Both the position numbers and the translations under genes were made by a program. Shown here piece after piece: positions 1-7,015 of a DNA stretch of 10,016 bases. The DNA is taken from assembly GCA_013331265.1 (NCBI GenBank), contig DUGS01000067.1, positions 1 to 10,016 on the forward strand. Direction: 5' to 3'. The first letter of the stretch is position 1. Each line of letters starts with the position of its first letter. Source of the DNA: Methanosarcina sp. Lineage in GTDB: Archaea > Halobacteriota > Methanosarcinia > Methanosarcinales > Methanosarcinaceae. The notes beneath the pieces were generated by a model. The model saw only the letters and a program-made list of their open reading frames with translations. It had not been told where the DNA came from and made no database searches.

Positions 1-180
1 CTTTTTTTTAGTTACCTATATCCCGGTGGTATAGTGCGAGTTGTGAAATTCGAACCTATGAATTTTTGAGTAAGGGATAATAACCCACACCTTGACACTC
101 ACACTCGCCCAGTTGTTCGGGCGCTCAATAGAGGTGACGGTCTTTAGATCCGTCCGCTTACCCGCTAGTTTGCAGCCTTC
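1..180. ncRNA. Candidate structured RNA or decayed tRNA-like island
   Basis: This stretch is GC-richer than the AT-rich DNA on its right and has no convincing ORF. Several potential hairpins follow each other: CTATA/TATAG (about 16-34), GGG-ATAATAA-CCC (about 74-86), CGCCC/GGGCG (106-123) and GACGG/CCGTC (136-154). On the minus strand a GGTTCGAAT string resembles a tRNA T-loop and is followed by AACTCGCA, which resembles an acceptor end. However, the flanking T-stem does not pair and no matching 5' acceptor half is found, so an intact tRNA is not supported. A minus-strand TTTAAAAAG near 205-212 could serve as a TATA box. A T-run at 2-9 may instead end an upstream plus-strand gene. The RNA class and strand are unresolved. 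Confidence 0.27.
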
Positions 181-214
181 TTTGACCATAACATCTTTAT
201 CTTTTTAAAGCATT

Positions 215-262
215 AAATTACTTCATAAATAATAAGATACAATAATAGATCTGGGGGATTAC
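215..262 (+). promoter_or_regulatory. Promoter region and ribosome binding site of the small membrane protein
   Basis: An AT-rich TATA-like stretch (CATAAATAATAAG, about 223-235) lies roughly 30-40 bases upstream of the ATG at 263. A GGGGGAT motif at 253-259 acts as the likely ribosome binding site, 3 bases before the ATG. The same GGGGGAT motif precedes the two 499-residue paralogues on the other strand. No transcription start has been measured. Confidence 0.45.
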
Positions 263-529
263 ATGAATAAATTTATGGAAATAGTAGTTTATATCTTAGC
301 CGCAATAGGACTTGCTTGTGTTGTAAAACATATACATATCACAAATTGCAAAGAAGGCTGCTGTTTGTGTAACTTATTTGATACAAAAGTAGAAGCATCT
401 AAAAAAAGAGCAGAAGGGGTTAAAACAAAAGTAGAAGAGATTAAAACAAAAATACAAAAATTTAAAACAAAAGAAAAAGGCGAAAAAAGAACTGGTTCAA
501 GGTATGGTTCTAATCCGGTCAAGTATTAA
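263..529 (+). CDS. Small membrane-anchored Cys/Lys-rich protein, unknown function
   Basis: This 88-residue protein is not a family I recognise. Residues about 5-22 form one hydrophobic segment (MEIVVYILAAIGLACVV) that could be a membrane anchor or uncleaved signal. It is followed by a compact cysteine cluster, C29-x3-C33-C34-x-C36, which could bind a metal or be a lipid or disulfide site. The rest is highly charged, with a probable short coiled coil. Residues 53-73 are three exact heptads (VKTKVEE, IKTKIQK, FKTKEKG), encoded by a 21-bp tandem repeat (419-481). The start at 263 is supported by GGGGGAT just upstream; Met5 is the only close alternative. The gene stands alone and is followed by T-runs. 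The charged tail probably faces the cytoplasm if the N-terminus is outside, but topology is inferred. A real gene is likely given the signal, the repeat structure and the RBS. Confidence 0.7.
   Translation: MNKFMEIVVYILAAIGLACVVKHIHITNCKEGCCLCNLFDTKVEASKKRAEGVKTKVEEIKTKIQKFKTKEKGEKRTGSRYGSNPVKY
419..481 (+). repeat. Three-unit 21-bp in-frame tandem repeat (heptad repeat)
   Basis: Units at 419-439, 440-460 and 461-481 each carry a TTAAAACAAAA core and encode [V/I/F]-K-T-K-x-x-x. The period is exactly 7 codons, so copy-number change would keep the frame and lengthen the coiled coil by two helical turns. Confidence 0.75.
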
Positions 530-544
530 TAAAATATCTTAAAT

Positions 545-571
545 ATCTCTTTTTTTAATTTTTTTCTTTTC
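545..571 (+). terminator. U-rich archaeal-type terminator of the small membrane protein gene
   Basis: Three T-runs (550-556, 559-565, 567-570) begin about 20 bases after the stop codon at 527-529. No clear hairpin precedes them, which fits archaeal termination on U-tracts. Confidence 0.55.
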
Positions 572-858
572 CATATGATAACATTATAATAAGTGTATCA
601 TTATTAAATATATATAATTGGATTTCTGGCTAAAACTACTTTTGAAAAAGAGGTCGTGCGTTCCTCCCATAAAACAGTGTTGCTTTTTTTATATTTACAA
701 CTTCCGAATCTTATGCGATCAATGAACTTCAAACCCACCAAATATACGGGCCTTCACTTCCAAACAGTTTATTCAACAAAATTTATATGTGGAAAGGATT
801 ACAGTACAGAAAGATTTTTCCAAACGTTTTACATTACTCATAGATTATTTAATATAGC
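572..858. other. Intergenic stretch without a supported gene
   Basis: The region is AT-rich. A strong TATA-like sequence (TTATTAAATATATATAATTGG) lies at 601-621. An open frame of 68 codons beginning with GTG at 656 and ending at 862 follows it. It has no well-spaced ribosome binding site, an aromatic-rich unremarkable composition and no recognisable motif. I regard it as chance, though a short transcript from the TATA-like site is possible. Confidence 0.4.
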
Positions 859-880
859 ATGACATGTAGAGACATGGCAT
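859..880. promoter_or_regulatory. Near-palindromic operator candidate upstream of the CoA ligase
   Basis: ATGACATGT (859-867) and ACATGGCAT (872-880) form an inverted repeat with 8 of 9 positions paired and a 4-base AGAG spacer. It ends about 10 bases before the TATA-like sequence at 889-899, a usual place for an archaeal activator or repressor site. The role is inferred from symmetry and position only. Confidence 0.4.
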
Positions 881-885
881 TCATA

Positions 886-938
886 CATTAAAATTTATGA
901 TCTGAGAATGGTGTTACAAATTAAAGAAGGTCCTTTTA
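886..938 (+). promoter_or_regulatory. TATA-like element and ribosome binding site of the CoA ligase gene
   Basis: A TATA-like ATTAAAATTTATGA lies at about 887-900, which would place transcription start near 920. GAAGG at 926-930 is 8 bases before the ATG at 939 and is a good archaeal Shine-Dalgarno. The leader would be short. Confidence 0.5.
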
Positions 939-2240
939 ATGAAATACTGGCAGCCGAAATATGAAACAATGGATCCCGAAGAAATGAAGAGACTTCAGCT
1001 AAAACGCCTGCAACACAGCACAAAGCTGGTCTATGACAACGTTCCTTTCTACAGGCAGAAGTTCAAAGAGGCAGGAGTTACCCCCGATGACATCAAAACG
1101 CTTGATGACGTCCGGAAACTGCCCTTCACACGCAAAACAGACCTTCGGGACAATTATCCTTTCGGCCTTTTTGCTGCAAAAAAAGAAGATATAGTGAGAA
1201 TCCACGCCTCATCAGGAACCAGTGGAAAGCCCACAGTTGTCGGTTATACCGCAAAGGACATAGATACCTGGTCTGACCTGATAGCCCGCAGCCTTACAAT
1301 GATAGGCCTTTCAAAAGGTGACGTCATCCAGAACTCCATGAACTATGGCCTCTTTACCGGGGGCATGGGCTTCCACTACGGTGTAGAGAAAATGGGAGCC
1401 ATGGTCGTGCCCGCAGCAACAGGAAACACTGCCAGGCAGCTTGAGATGATGATCGATTTCGGGGTTACAGCAGTCCACTGCACTCCTTCTTATGCTTTCT
1501 ACCTTGCTGAGACTGCAGAAGAGCTTGACCTCGTAGACAAGCTCTCCTTAAAAGCAGCCATCTTCGGCGGTGAACCCTGGTCGGAAAACACCAGAAAACA
1601 GCTTGAGAAAAGGCTCAACCTCAAAGCCTACGACTGTTACGGCCTCTCCGAAATGATCGGCCCCGGTGTCGGCTTCGAATGCCAGGAACAGAACAGCCTG
1701 CATATCTGGAGCGACAACTTCCTCGTAGAAGTCCTCGACGAAAACGGAGAACAGGTCTCGGAAGGCGAAAAAGGAGAACTTGTACTGACATCCCTCAATA
1801 AAGAAGGCTTCTGCAACATAAGATACCGCACAGGCGACATGACAAGACTCCTCGAGTCCGAATGCGACTGCGGCAGGACAACCACAAGGATCTCACGCCT
1901 TCTCGGCAGAGCCGACGACATGTTGATCGTAAGAGGCATAAACGTCTTCCCCTCCCAGATCCAGGACGTTATATCAAGGATCCCTGAGGTCGGCGAACAG
2001 TTCCAGCTTGTCCTCGACCGAAACAGACACATGCTCGATGAACTCACAGTCGAAGTCGAACTTGAAAATAATGCCTTTACCGGTGACCTCAAAGACCTGA
2101 AAGCCATCCAGGACCATGTCCAGCACGAACTAAAAGCCGTCCTGAATATTCGCACAAATGTTGAACTGCTGGAGAAAGGCAGCATAGAGCGGACTGCAGG
2201 AAAGGCAAAAAGGATCATTGACAGAAGATCTCAGATCTGA
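939..2240 (+). CDS. paaK: Phenylacetate-CoA ligase-like adenylate-forming enzyme
   Basis: This 433-residue protein has the size and full motif set of the PaaK branch of ANL adenylating enzymes. These couple an aryl or related acid to CoA through an acyl-AMP in the cytoplasm. Visible motifs are the P-loop SSGTSGKPTV (91-100), GGEPWS (210-215), YGLSEMIGPG (234-243), YRTGD (296-300), the hinge VRGINVFPSQIQ (331-342) and a C-terminal TAGKAKRIIDRR (419-430), where Lys422 or Lys424 would be the A10-type catalytic lysine. Cys248, His255, Cys309 and Cys311 resemble a metal site seen in some family members; this is from memory. ATG at 939 has a well-placed GAAGG. The gene is monocistronic here, with no indolepyruvate oxidoreductase or degradation genes adjacent. 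In methanogens such enzymes are usually thought to salvage aryl acids for aromatic amino acid synthesis, but the substrate is unproven. Confidence 0.93.
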   Translation: MKYWQPKYETMDPEEMKRLQLKRLQHSTKLVYDNVPFYRQKFKEAGVTPDDIKTLDDVRKLPFTRKTDLRDNYPFGLFAAKKEDIVRIHASSGTSGKPTVVGYTAKDIDTWSDLIARSLTMIGLSKGDVIQNSMNYGLFTGGMGFHYGVEKMGAMVVPAATGNTARQLEMMIDFGVTAVHCTPSYAFYLAETAEELDLVDKLSLKAAIFGGEPWSENTRKQLEKRLNLKAYDCYGLSEMIGPGVGFECQEQNSLHIWSDNFLVEVLDENGEQVSEGEKGELVLTSLNKEGFCNIRYRTGDMTRLLESECDCGRTTTRISRLLGRADDMLIVRGINVFPSQIQDVISRIPEVGEQFQLVLDRNRHMLDELTVEVELENNAFTGDLKDLKAIQDHVQHELKAVLNIRTNVELLEKGSIERTAGKAKRIIDRRSQI

Positions 2241-2278
2241 GCACCGCGCAGCTTTGAATTATTGTTTCGTAACTTAAT

Positions 2279-2320
2279 AATCAGGGAGTTTTTATTCTCT
2301 GATTTTTCCTTAACTTTTTT
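2279..2320 (+). terminator. Hairpin terminator of the CoA ligase gene
   Basis: AATCAGGG (2279-2286) pairs with CTCTGATT (2297-2304), an 8-bp stem with one G-U pair. It is followed by TTTTT and a second T-run at 2315-2320, about 40 bases after the stop. Confidence 0.7.
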
Positions 2321-2334
2321 GCGTCCTTTAAACC

Positions 2335-2450
2335 AGATTTCAATTTCTCTTTTCAAACAGCAGCCGCATTGAAGATATTGCTTTTCAGAACCTCGGGCAA
2401 CCTCCCGCTCGACGCAGGAGAGCGGCCTGTCTCAAAAAGACAAAAAGACG
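2335..2450 (+). repeat. Dispersed intergenic repeat, copy 1
   Basis: This copy shares with copy 3 (9036-9160) an almost continuous run including TTTTCAAACAGCA, GAAGATATTGCTTTT and CCCGCTCGACG-AGGAGAGCGG. Inside it CCGCTC/GAGCGG (2405-2425 region) forms a 6-bp hairpin with a 9-base loop. The orientation is the same as the other copies. No transposase or long ORF is associated. It lies between the CoA ligase terminator and the 3' end of the secreted protein gene at 2713. Confidence 0.7.
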
Positions 2451-2683
2451 AGAGAAGCCAGTAAGCAAAACCACTAAAGAGTCACAGATTTGCTAAAGCA
2501 GAATTAAACATTAATTTACTAATTAAAAAATAATGACCTCCAAAGCGGTCAGGAAAAAAGGATAGCTGGCTAACAGGGTTAAAAATGGATGATACTAAGG
2601 GCGTTTATTCCGATTTGATACAAAATAAAGCATTTCAAGAAATACTGCAAATCAATTCATTAAAAATCCAATCTATGCCTTGG
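2451..2683. other. Intergenic stretch with one tiny uncertain ORF
   Basis: A 35-codon open frame (2585-2692, +) starts with ATG and begins MDDTKGVYSDLIQNKAF. It lacks a strong ribosome binding site and runs into the terminator of the opposing gene. It could be the stump of a lost gene or chance. Nothing else was recognised. Confidence 0.25.
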
Positions 2684-2710
2684 AAAAAATAAAGAGGGGT
2701 ATGACCCCCT
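2684..2710 (-). terminator. Hairpin terminator of secreted protein gene A
   Basis: On the minus strand AGGGG (2710-2706) pairs with CCCCT (2699-2695), followed by CTTTATTTTTT (to 2684). It sits directly after the TGA stop at 2715-2713. This is a textbook hairpin plus U-run. Confidence 0.7.
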
Positions 2711-2712
2711 GA

Positions 2713-4413
2713 TCATTCTTTGTCGTAATGGATACGAATTGGGCCCGCGAATGAATTGAAAACCAGATCTTCGTTATCCAGATACTGCAGGATTGCATAT
2801 GCCCCATTTCCAGCGTTCACATCACCGAAGATAGTCTGGTGGACGGTTTCTCCTGTATCCCAGTCAAGTCCGAGCACTTCCCAGCCTTCTGGTAACCTAT
2901 AACCATTGATGAGAGCCATATTACCCGACTGGCTGTGGATCGGGATCATGCTTGTCGATGAGACATCTGACCGTGTCCATGCGGAAGACCATTCGTTCGA
3001 TGAGGAGTTCCATTCGAAGCGCTCGACACCATAAGAGGTATTATACGCCGGACCCATGAGCGAGACCTGAAGGATCTTGTTCATGTTCAGGGCTTCGATG
3101 TCAGAGCTGACATTCTCCGGGATGTTATTCACAACAAATGCCCCATATCCGTATACGACTACGGACTGCTCCGACTGTATCCATTCGGTGTCGTTTGATA
3201 AACCGCAGGTTACAGGGATCTGGTCCGCAATGCGCTGGGACCCCTTGGGGATTTCATCGCGCCAGAATGCCGTCAGGTTCATCCGTTTGGCACCATTGGT
3301 TATGACCACCAGTTTATCCTCGTCGTCGCCGAAACCCATAAGTGTTGGGGTAGATCCCGTGCCTACGCCTACTTTGATGATCGGGGGAAGCTCAGTGCCC
3401 GAATTAGTGTATTCTTGCGACCACGCGCCATTAGCCTCATCATCGGAAATATTTGTACCGGTCCAGACGAGCTTGCGCATGATACTATCGCTTGCCGCGT
3501 AGATGCCATTGTTTTCATCGACTGCGATCGAGTTGCTTAGGTACTCGGTATCATTAAACCGATAAAAAGAAGTAGAGGAAGTGTTGAGTTCGCGGTCGAT
3601 AACTGCAACTCCATTGCTGAATGTGATAATAAGATGGCCGTCATAGGTCATGGAAAGGCCGAATAATCTTACACTATCCGGATGATCGTCACCCTGGATC
3701 ACAGTGATTACATCTTCTATCACGTAGCGTTTGGTTATGCCTGCGGATGGTTTTTCCGGATCTTTTAATGCAAATGCGTAGATGTTATTGCCAAAATTGG
3801 TATAGAGTACGTTATTATTATCGACTACAGAGTATGCCCCATTCCCGAAGCGGTATGAGTAATTGTCACCGAAAAGACCGTTCATGTAACTATCCATCGA
3901 GGTTACGTTCATTCCCACAGCAGATGACTCACTAAAGGTTTTGAAATTTTTATCAGGAATAGCCGGCAATAAATTGTTTGACGCTTCGGCAAGGGCCTCG
4001 TATTTTGCCACGGCAGTCCAATTATTGTCGGATACGTCTACGTAACTTACGCGATTGGAACCGACTGCCCACATGTAGTCTTTGTCAGTAGAGGCAAGAG
4101 TTATGCCGTTTATTGGGCCGCCATAGACGATTGTTTCCTCAGTTGGGTCTACTGTAAAATTGCCGAGAGGAGGCCCGTAGGGTGTAGAGTCGCTCTGGGA
4201 AGAGTCAAAATGCATGATGGCATACAGTGGGGATGCCAGGTAGGGATTGACAACCGGCCCGTTAACCTCTGAGTTATTATTGGTGGTATTATAGGTGTTC
4301 TCCTCGGCATAGACGGGTTGGATGACCCCTAAGAGCACAATAACGCATACCGAGGCGATAACTGCGAGTACTAATTTTCTATTTGATTTCATTGAATCTT
4401 TTATGGTATTCAT
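2713..4413 (-). CDS. Secreted, glycosylation-prone, probable beta-propeller-like protein (gene A)
   Basis: The 566-residue product has an N-terminal signal sequence: basic MNTIKDSMKSNRK, a hydrophobic core at 14-31, and probable cleavage after QPVYA (Ala36). Its mature part is acidic, almost cysteine-free (only Cys403) and rich in Asn-X-Ser/Thr sequons (NTT, NNS, NFT, NWT, NVT, NYS, NTS, NDT, NIS, NLT, NVS, NSS). There is no C-terminal membrane segment or sorting tail, so it is probably released or loosely surface-bound. Short beta-strand/turn units recur, such as YSVVDNNNVLYTNFGNNIYAF (193-213) and NSIAVDENNGIYAASD (294-309), suggesting a propeller fold; that fold is an inference. A distinctive segment is GVGTGSTPTLMGFGDDEDK (349-367) followed by ITNGAKRMNLTAFWRDEIP (371-389). 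AAAGGTG lies 6 bases before the ATG; Met8 is an alternative start. Function unknown. Confidence 0.85.
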   Translation of the reverse strand: MNTIKDSMKSNRKLVLAVIASVCVIVLLGVIQPVYAEENTYNTTNNNSEVNGPVVNPYLASPLYAIMHFDSSQSDSTPYGPPLGNFTVDPTEETIVYGGPINGITLASTDKDYMWAVGSNRVSYVDVSDNNWTAVAKYEALAEASNNLLPAIPDKNFKTFSESSAVGMNVTSMDSYMNGLFGDNYSYRFGNGAYSVVDNNNVLYTNFGNNIYAFALKDPEKPSAGITKRYVIEDVITVIQGDDHPDSVRLFGLSMTYDGHLIITFSNGVAVIDRELNTSSTSFYRFNDTEYLSNSIAVDENNGIYAASDSIMRKLVWTGTNISDDEANGAWSQEYTNSGTELPPIIKVGVGTGSTPTLMGFGDDEDKLVVITNGAKRMNLTAFWRDEIPKGSQRIADQIPVTCGLSNDTEWIQSEQSVVVYGYGAFVVNNIPENVSSDIEALNMNKILQVSLMGPAYNTSYGVERFEWNSSSNEWSSAWTRSDVSSTSMIPIHSQSGNMALINGYRLPEGWEVLGLDWDTGETVHQTIFGDVNAGNGAYAILQYLDNEDLVFNSFAGPIRIHYDKE

Positions 4414-4737
4414 GAACTACACCTTTTGATTGGTTTTACAGAGGACTACGCACTTGAAAGACAAAATAAGGCAAATTCGGAGTTATGACGGGTTTAGGTT
4501 TTAAACAGTTGACTAACCAGTTGAAGGTTAATGATATTGATTTTCGTTTCAACCACGTAAATCCTTAGAAAGACAAAAAATAGTCATCAATTCAAAAAAG
4601 AATTCATGCAAGCTTTTCCGTTATGCCTTGAAAAGATGGCTATGATACTATTGTTGGAATCTCATTTCAGGGCGAATAACCATTTTTAAGCCTATTTACT
4701 ACGCTTTCGACTTTTCATTAGATAATAGTTTCAATTA
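4414..4737 (-). promoter_or_regulatory. Leader and proximal promoter region of gene A
   Basis: The minus strand has AAAGGTG (4426-4420) as ribosome binding site. A weak TATA-like TTTAAAAC near 4497-4504 would give a short leader. If the stronger AT-rich block at 4738-4780 is the real promoter, the leader would be about 300 bases long. No ORF is credible here. Which promoter is used cannot be decided by eye. Confidence 0.35.
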
Positions 4738-4780
4738 ATATAAAATAAATAGAATAATTTATTCTTATTATTAAATAGTC
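4738..4780 (-). promoter_or_regulatory. Promoter block shared with gene C, containing a perfect palindrome
   Basis: The 43 bp match 8697-8739 at 39 positions. At the centre, AGAATAA-T-TTATTCT (4751-4765) is a perfect 7+7 inverted repeat with a one-base spacer. The adjacent minus-strand TTTTATATTAA looks like a TATA box. Conservation upstream of two unrelated secreted-protein genes suggests a common regulator. It lies about 340 bases from the gene A start, unlike about 90 bases for gene C. Confidence 0.5.
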
Positions 4781-5030
4781 ACTGAAAATCTGTATTCGTT
4801 TATCAGAATAACAAAAAAACTTTTTATTTAAGAAAAATAGCCTCAATTGCTGCAGAATTCGTTTAAATCCAATGATTTAATAATGATTTACGCATGAGAA
4901 GCCAGCACGAAGAATGCCGAGATTTTTTCGTTAATTTTCTGCCCATCAACTTCAGTTAATGAAACATAAAACAGTCATAGCGCTTAATGTGCTTGATTTT
5001 TCTCTCAAGAACGTAAGTTATATCGATATT
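4781..5030. other. Intergenic stretch without a supported feature
   Basis: AT-rich spacer between the palindrome block of gene A and the terminator of gene B. I see no credible ORF, no copy of the dispersed repeat and no clear RNA structure. Confidence 0.5.
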
Positions 5031-5067
5031 AAAAAATGAAGATATGTGCTTGCAGGTAACACATATC
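5031..5067 (-). terminator. Hairpin terminator of gene B
   Basis: On the minus strand GATATGTG (5067-5060) pairs with CACATATC (5048-5041) in 8 bp, with an 11-base loop. TTCATTTTTT follows, ending at 5031. It lies about 60 bases beyond the stop codon. The same structure follows gene C. Confidence 0.7.
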
Positions 5068-5125
5068 AGCCAGGGATTGAATTTTTCCTTAATATCCCGT
5101 TTTCTTTACCTTAATATCTTATATC

Positions 5126-6625
5126 TTAACTCTTTGGATCGAACTTTATAGCCCGGTCGTACATGATCTCCGAGTAGGATGGCCCAGTCTTTGTAGCGTT
5201 TTCATGGTAAATCCTGAAGCCGATGAAAAGCGGCTGATCAAGTTCTATGCCATGGCCTCCCACGCCATAAGGAACTTCATAACAGTACTGGTCGTCTTCG
5301 CTGCAGTTCCTGGCAAGCTTGTAGACATAAAGGTATTTTGCATTAGGATTGTCAGGGAGGTATTCTTCAGCAGACCCATTGAAATCCTTGTCAGAGATTG
5401 CTTTAACACCGTTCCACACATCCGCTCCGTATATGCCGAAGTTCGAGTACGTAGCCTTTCCTGTGGCTACATGGTTAACACCATAGACAATTATGAATTC
5501 ATTGGTATTGTTGCCCAGAGTAACCTGTGAATCCTGCAAGAAAGGATAGAACCCCGATGTGTTAAAGAGGAAAGATGTCGGCGAAGAGACAGATTGGTTC
5601 GCTGTCCATAGATAGCATGCATCATTATTGGGAGCAAGGACGTTGATCCCTCTCTGGATACCGTCATTGCCATCTGGGACCCACATACTGGTCGGAAGCT
5701 CTGTGGCAATCGATTCGTTGTATTTGTTGAGAATCACAACCCTTAGCTCTTCGAGGTCATCCGTAAGATCAAACTCTGTTTTACCCGTTCCACGGACTCT
5801 TTGTTCTGGCACATCATATGGATCCAGTTCCGTAGTGCTGTTGGGAGTGATACGGAAAACAGTCGCTGGAGTATTATTGATGTAATTGTCGCCAGCTTGA
5901 GTGTCGTTGTATAGAGCTGGACGAATAAACATCATAAAAGTATCTGAATTATTCTCCAGACCCATATTCAACTTGGTTGACGGAAGCACCAGGGTATTAA
6001 TTATGTCGTCCGAATATCCCGCTGATTTGGCAGCAGCCCGGATGCGTTGATCAATACCTTTGTCGGCAGTAGTGACCACCATAGTAGTTTGATTGAAAGG
6101 ATTTCCAGGTTTTCCACCTGGCGTGCCTTCTGTTTTGATGACTGCCATATTCAGTGGGTCTCCCAGGTTGGCCCAGATCCATCGGGTCTCATTTCCATAT
6201 GTTCGAGTCGATAAGTAAGCATCGAAGTTGAAGTATCTGCACTCAGGCGGTGTTCTTCCCACGAAAACAACTGCTTCATCAGGACGGAGATTCCAGAAGG
6301 GAGTTGAGTTCCCGCTCTTTCCAAGAGTCCTGGCGTGTTCAGCTAGCACTTTGTCTACCTTCTGACCAGGTGTTGGCGGCACAAAAAATCCCAGGTATTT
6401 TGTGGTGGGATTATTTCCATATGCAGAAGGCAACACTCCTTCGTCTAATAACTTGATTGTATCAAAATGACCTAGCTCACCTTTTTGTACAGTGAATCCA
6501 TCCAGTTCTAAAGCCTGGCGAAAAGCATCCGCGTCAGATGTTTCGTTATCTGCCAGGACAATTCCTGTTAGCATTGTGAGCAAAACGCCAATTAGTATAA
6601 CCAGTAAATGGTTTTTCAATACCAT
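5126..6625 (-). CDS. Secreted protein of unknown family, paralogue 1 (gene B)
   Basis: The 499-residue protein aligns without a gap to gene C (about 108 differences, about 78% identity by hand count). A short signal peptide (residues 1-25, cleavage probably after IVLA) precedes an acidic mature chain with many N-X-S/T sequons. No other membrane segment or C-terminal anchor is visible. Segments fully identical to gene C include NLRPDEAVVFVGRTPPECRY (112-131), ADKGIDQRIRAAA (187-199), NNTPATVFRITPN (250-262), a long block at 376-410 and EEYLPDNPNAKYLYVYKLARN (420-440). These are likely the fold core or active surface. Cysteines are 129, 337, 441 and 448; the last two (C-x6-C) may form a disulfide. 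AGGGGGAT sits directly before ATATG. I do not recognise the family and assign no function. Confidence 0.85.
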   Translation of the reverse strand: MVLKNHLLVILIGVLLTMLTGIVLADNETSDADAFRQALELDGFTVQKGELGHFDTIKLLDEGVLPSAYGNNPTTKYLGFFVPPTPGQKVDKVLAEHARTLGKSGNSTPFWNLRPDEAVVFVGRTPPECRYFNFDAYLSTRTYGNETRWIWANLGDPLNMAVIKTEGTPGGKPGNPFNQTTMVVTTADKGIDQRIRAAAKSAGYSDDIINTLVLPSTKLNMGLENNSDTFMMFIRPALYNDTQAGDNYINNTPATVFRITPNSTTELDPYDVPEQRVRGTGKTEFDLTDDLEELRVVILNKYNESIATELPTSMWVPDGNDGIQRGINVLAPNNDACYLWTANQSVSSPTSFLFNTSGFYPFLQDSQVTLGNNTNEFIIVYGVNHVATGKATYSNFGIYGADVWNGVKAISDKDFNGSAEEYLPDNPNAKYLYVYKLARNCSEDDQYCYEVPYGVGGHGIELDQPLFIGFRIYHENATKTGPSYSEIMYDRAIKFDPKS

Positions 6626-6696
6626 ATCCCCCTATCAGCTACACTTATTCCAGCAAAGAATCACATTTAAAAAAAAGAATTGCACTTAAAAAGGAA
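6626..6696 (-). promoter_or_regulatory. Proximal leader and ribosome binding site of gene B
   Basis: AGGGGG is followed almost at once by the ATG at 6625, as in gene C. A minus-strand TTTTTTTTAAATGTG (about 6664-6678) could be a TATA box giving a very short leader. A more distal AT-rich TATA-like region lies at about 6799-6832. Confidence 0.4.
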
Positions 6697-6736
6697 GTAT
6701 CTCTTTGGTATCTCTTTGCTCTTTGGTATCTCTTTG
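6697..6736 (-). repeat. Tandem CAAAGAGATAC array upstream of gene B
   Basis: On the plus strand GTATCTCTTTG occurs at 6697-6707, 6708-6718 and 6726-6736, with a truncated CTCTTTG at 6719-6725 between them. The repeats are exact. They lie about 70-110 bases upstream of the gene B start and immediately upstream of a possible TATA box. They could be iterated regulator sites or part of a leader. Gene C has no such array. Confidence 0.7.
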
Positions 6737-6897
6737 AGATCTTCTGGGTCAGTATGTTTTTAATTCTTTCTAAAAATTAAGTGTAAATCTTTGCGGCTGG
6801 TAATATAATAATCATTTAATATATTAGAAGCCTCGGTGGAGCGTTAACTAAACTTGAATAGTTGATCTGTTAATGGTATGCATGTTTCCTCACAACA
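6737..6897. other. Distal upstream region of gene B
   Basis: AT-rich DNA with a TATA-like stretch (TAATATAATAATCATTTAATA, 6800-6820 region) that could be a second, distal gene B promoter read to the left. No ORF or conserved block was found. The AGAATAA palindrome present before genes A and C is absent. Confidence 0.4.
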
Positions 6898-7010
6898 TCC
6901 TTTTTAAAGTACTGATTTTCAGGACCCTAAGCAACTTTACGCTCGACAAAGGAGAATGGCTTTACCATGAAGTCTGCAAAAGAGCTGAAAAAAATACAGC
7001 TCTGGAATTG
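6898..7010 (+). repeat. Dispersed intergenic repeat, copy 2 (most diverged)
   Basis: CATCC-TTTTTAAAGTACTGATTTTCAGGACC, GCAACTTTACGCTCGACAAAGG and GAAGTCTGCAAAAGAGCTG match copy 3 with scattered substitutions. The internal hairpin has lost pairing (ACGCTC versus GAATGG), so strict conservation of that hairpin is not required. The right end abuts the terminator of gene C at 7016. Confidence 0.6.
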
Positions 7011-7015
7011 TAGAT

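Noticed and set aside
1..60. A tRNA gene, suggested by GGTGGTATAGTG (+) and GGTTCGAAT (-)
   Set aside because: T-stem arms do not pair, no matching acceptor half is found, and anticodon stem geometry is off (9-base loop).
656..862. 68-codon plus-strand ORF starting with GTG upstream of the CoA ligase
   Set aside because: No properly spaced ribosome binding site, no motif or membrane/signal feature, and its end overlaps the promoter palindrome. Most likely chance.
1637..2218. 193-codon minus-strand frame inside the CoA ligase gene
   Set aside because: Opposite-strand shadow of a well-supported gene with serine-rich low-complexity translation.
2585..2692. 35-codon plus-strand ORF beginning MDDTKGVYSD
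   Set aside because: No clear ribosome binding site, and it runs into the opposing terminator. Kept only as a remark in the intergenic entry.
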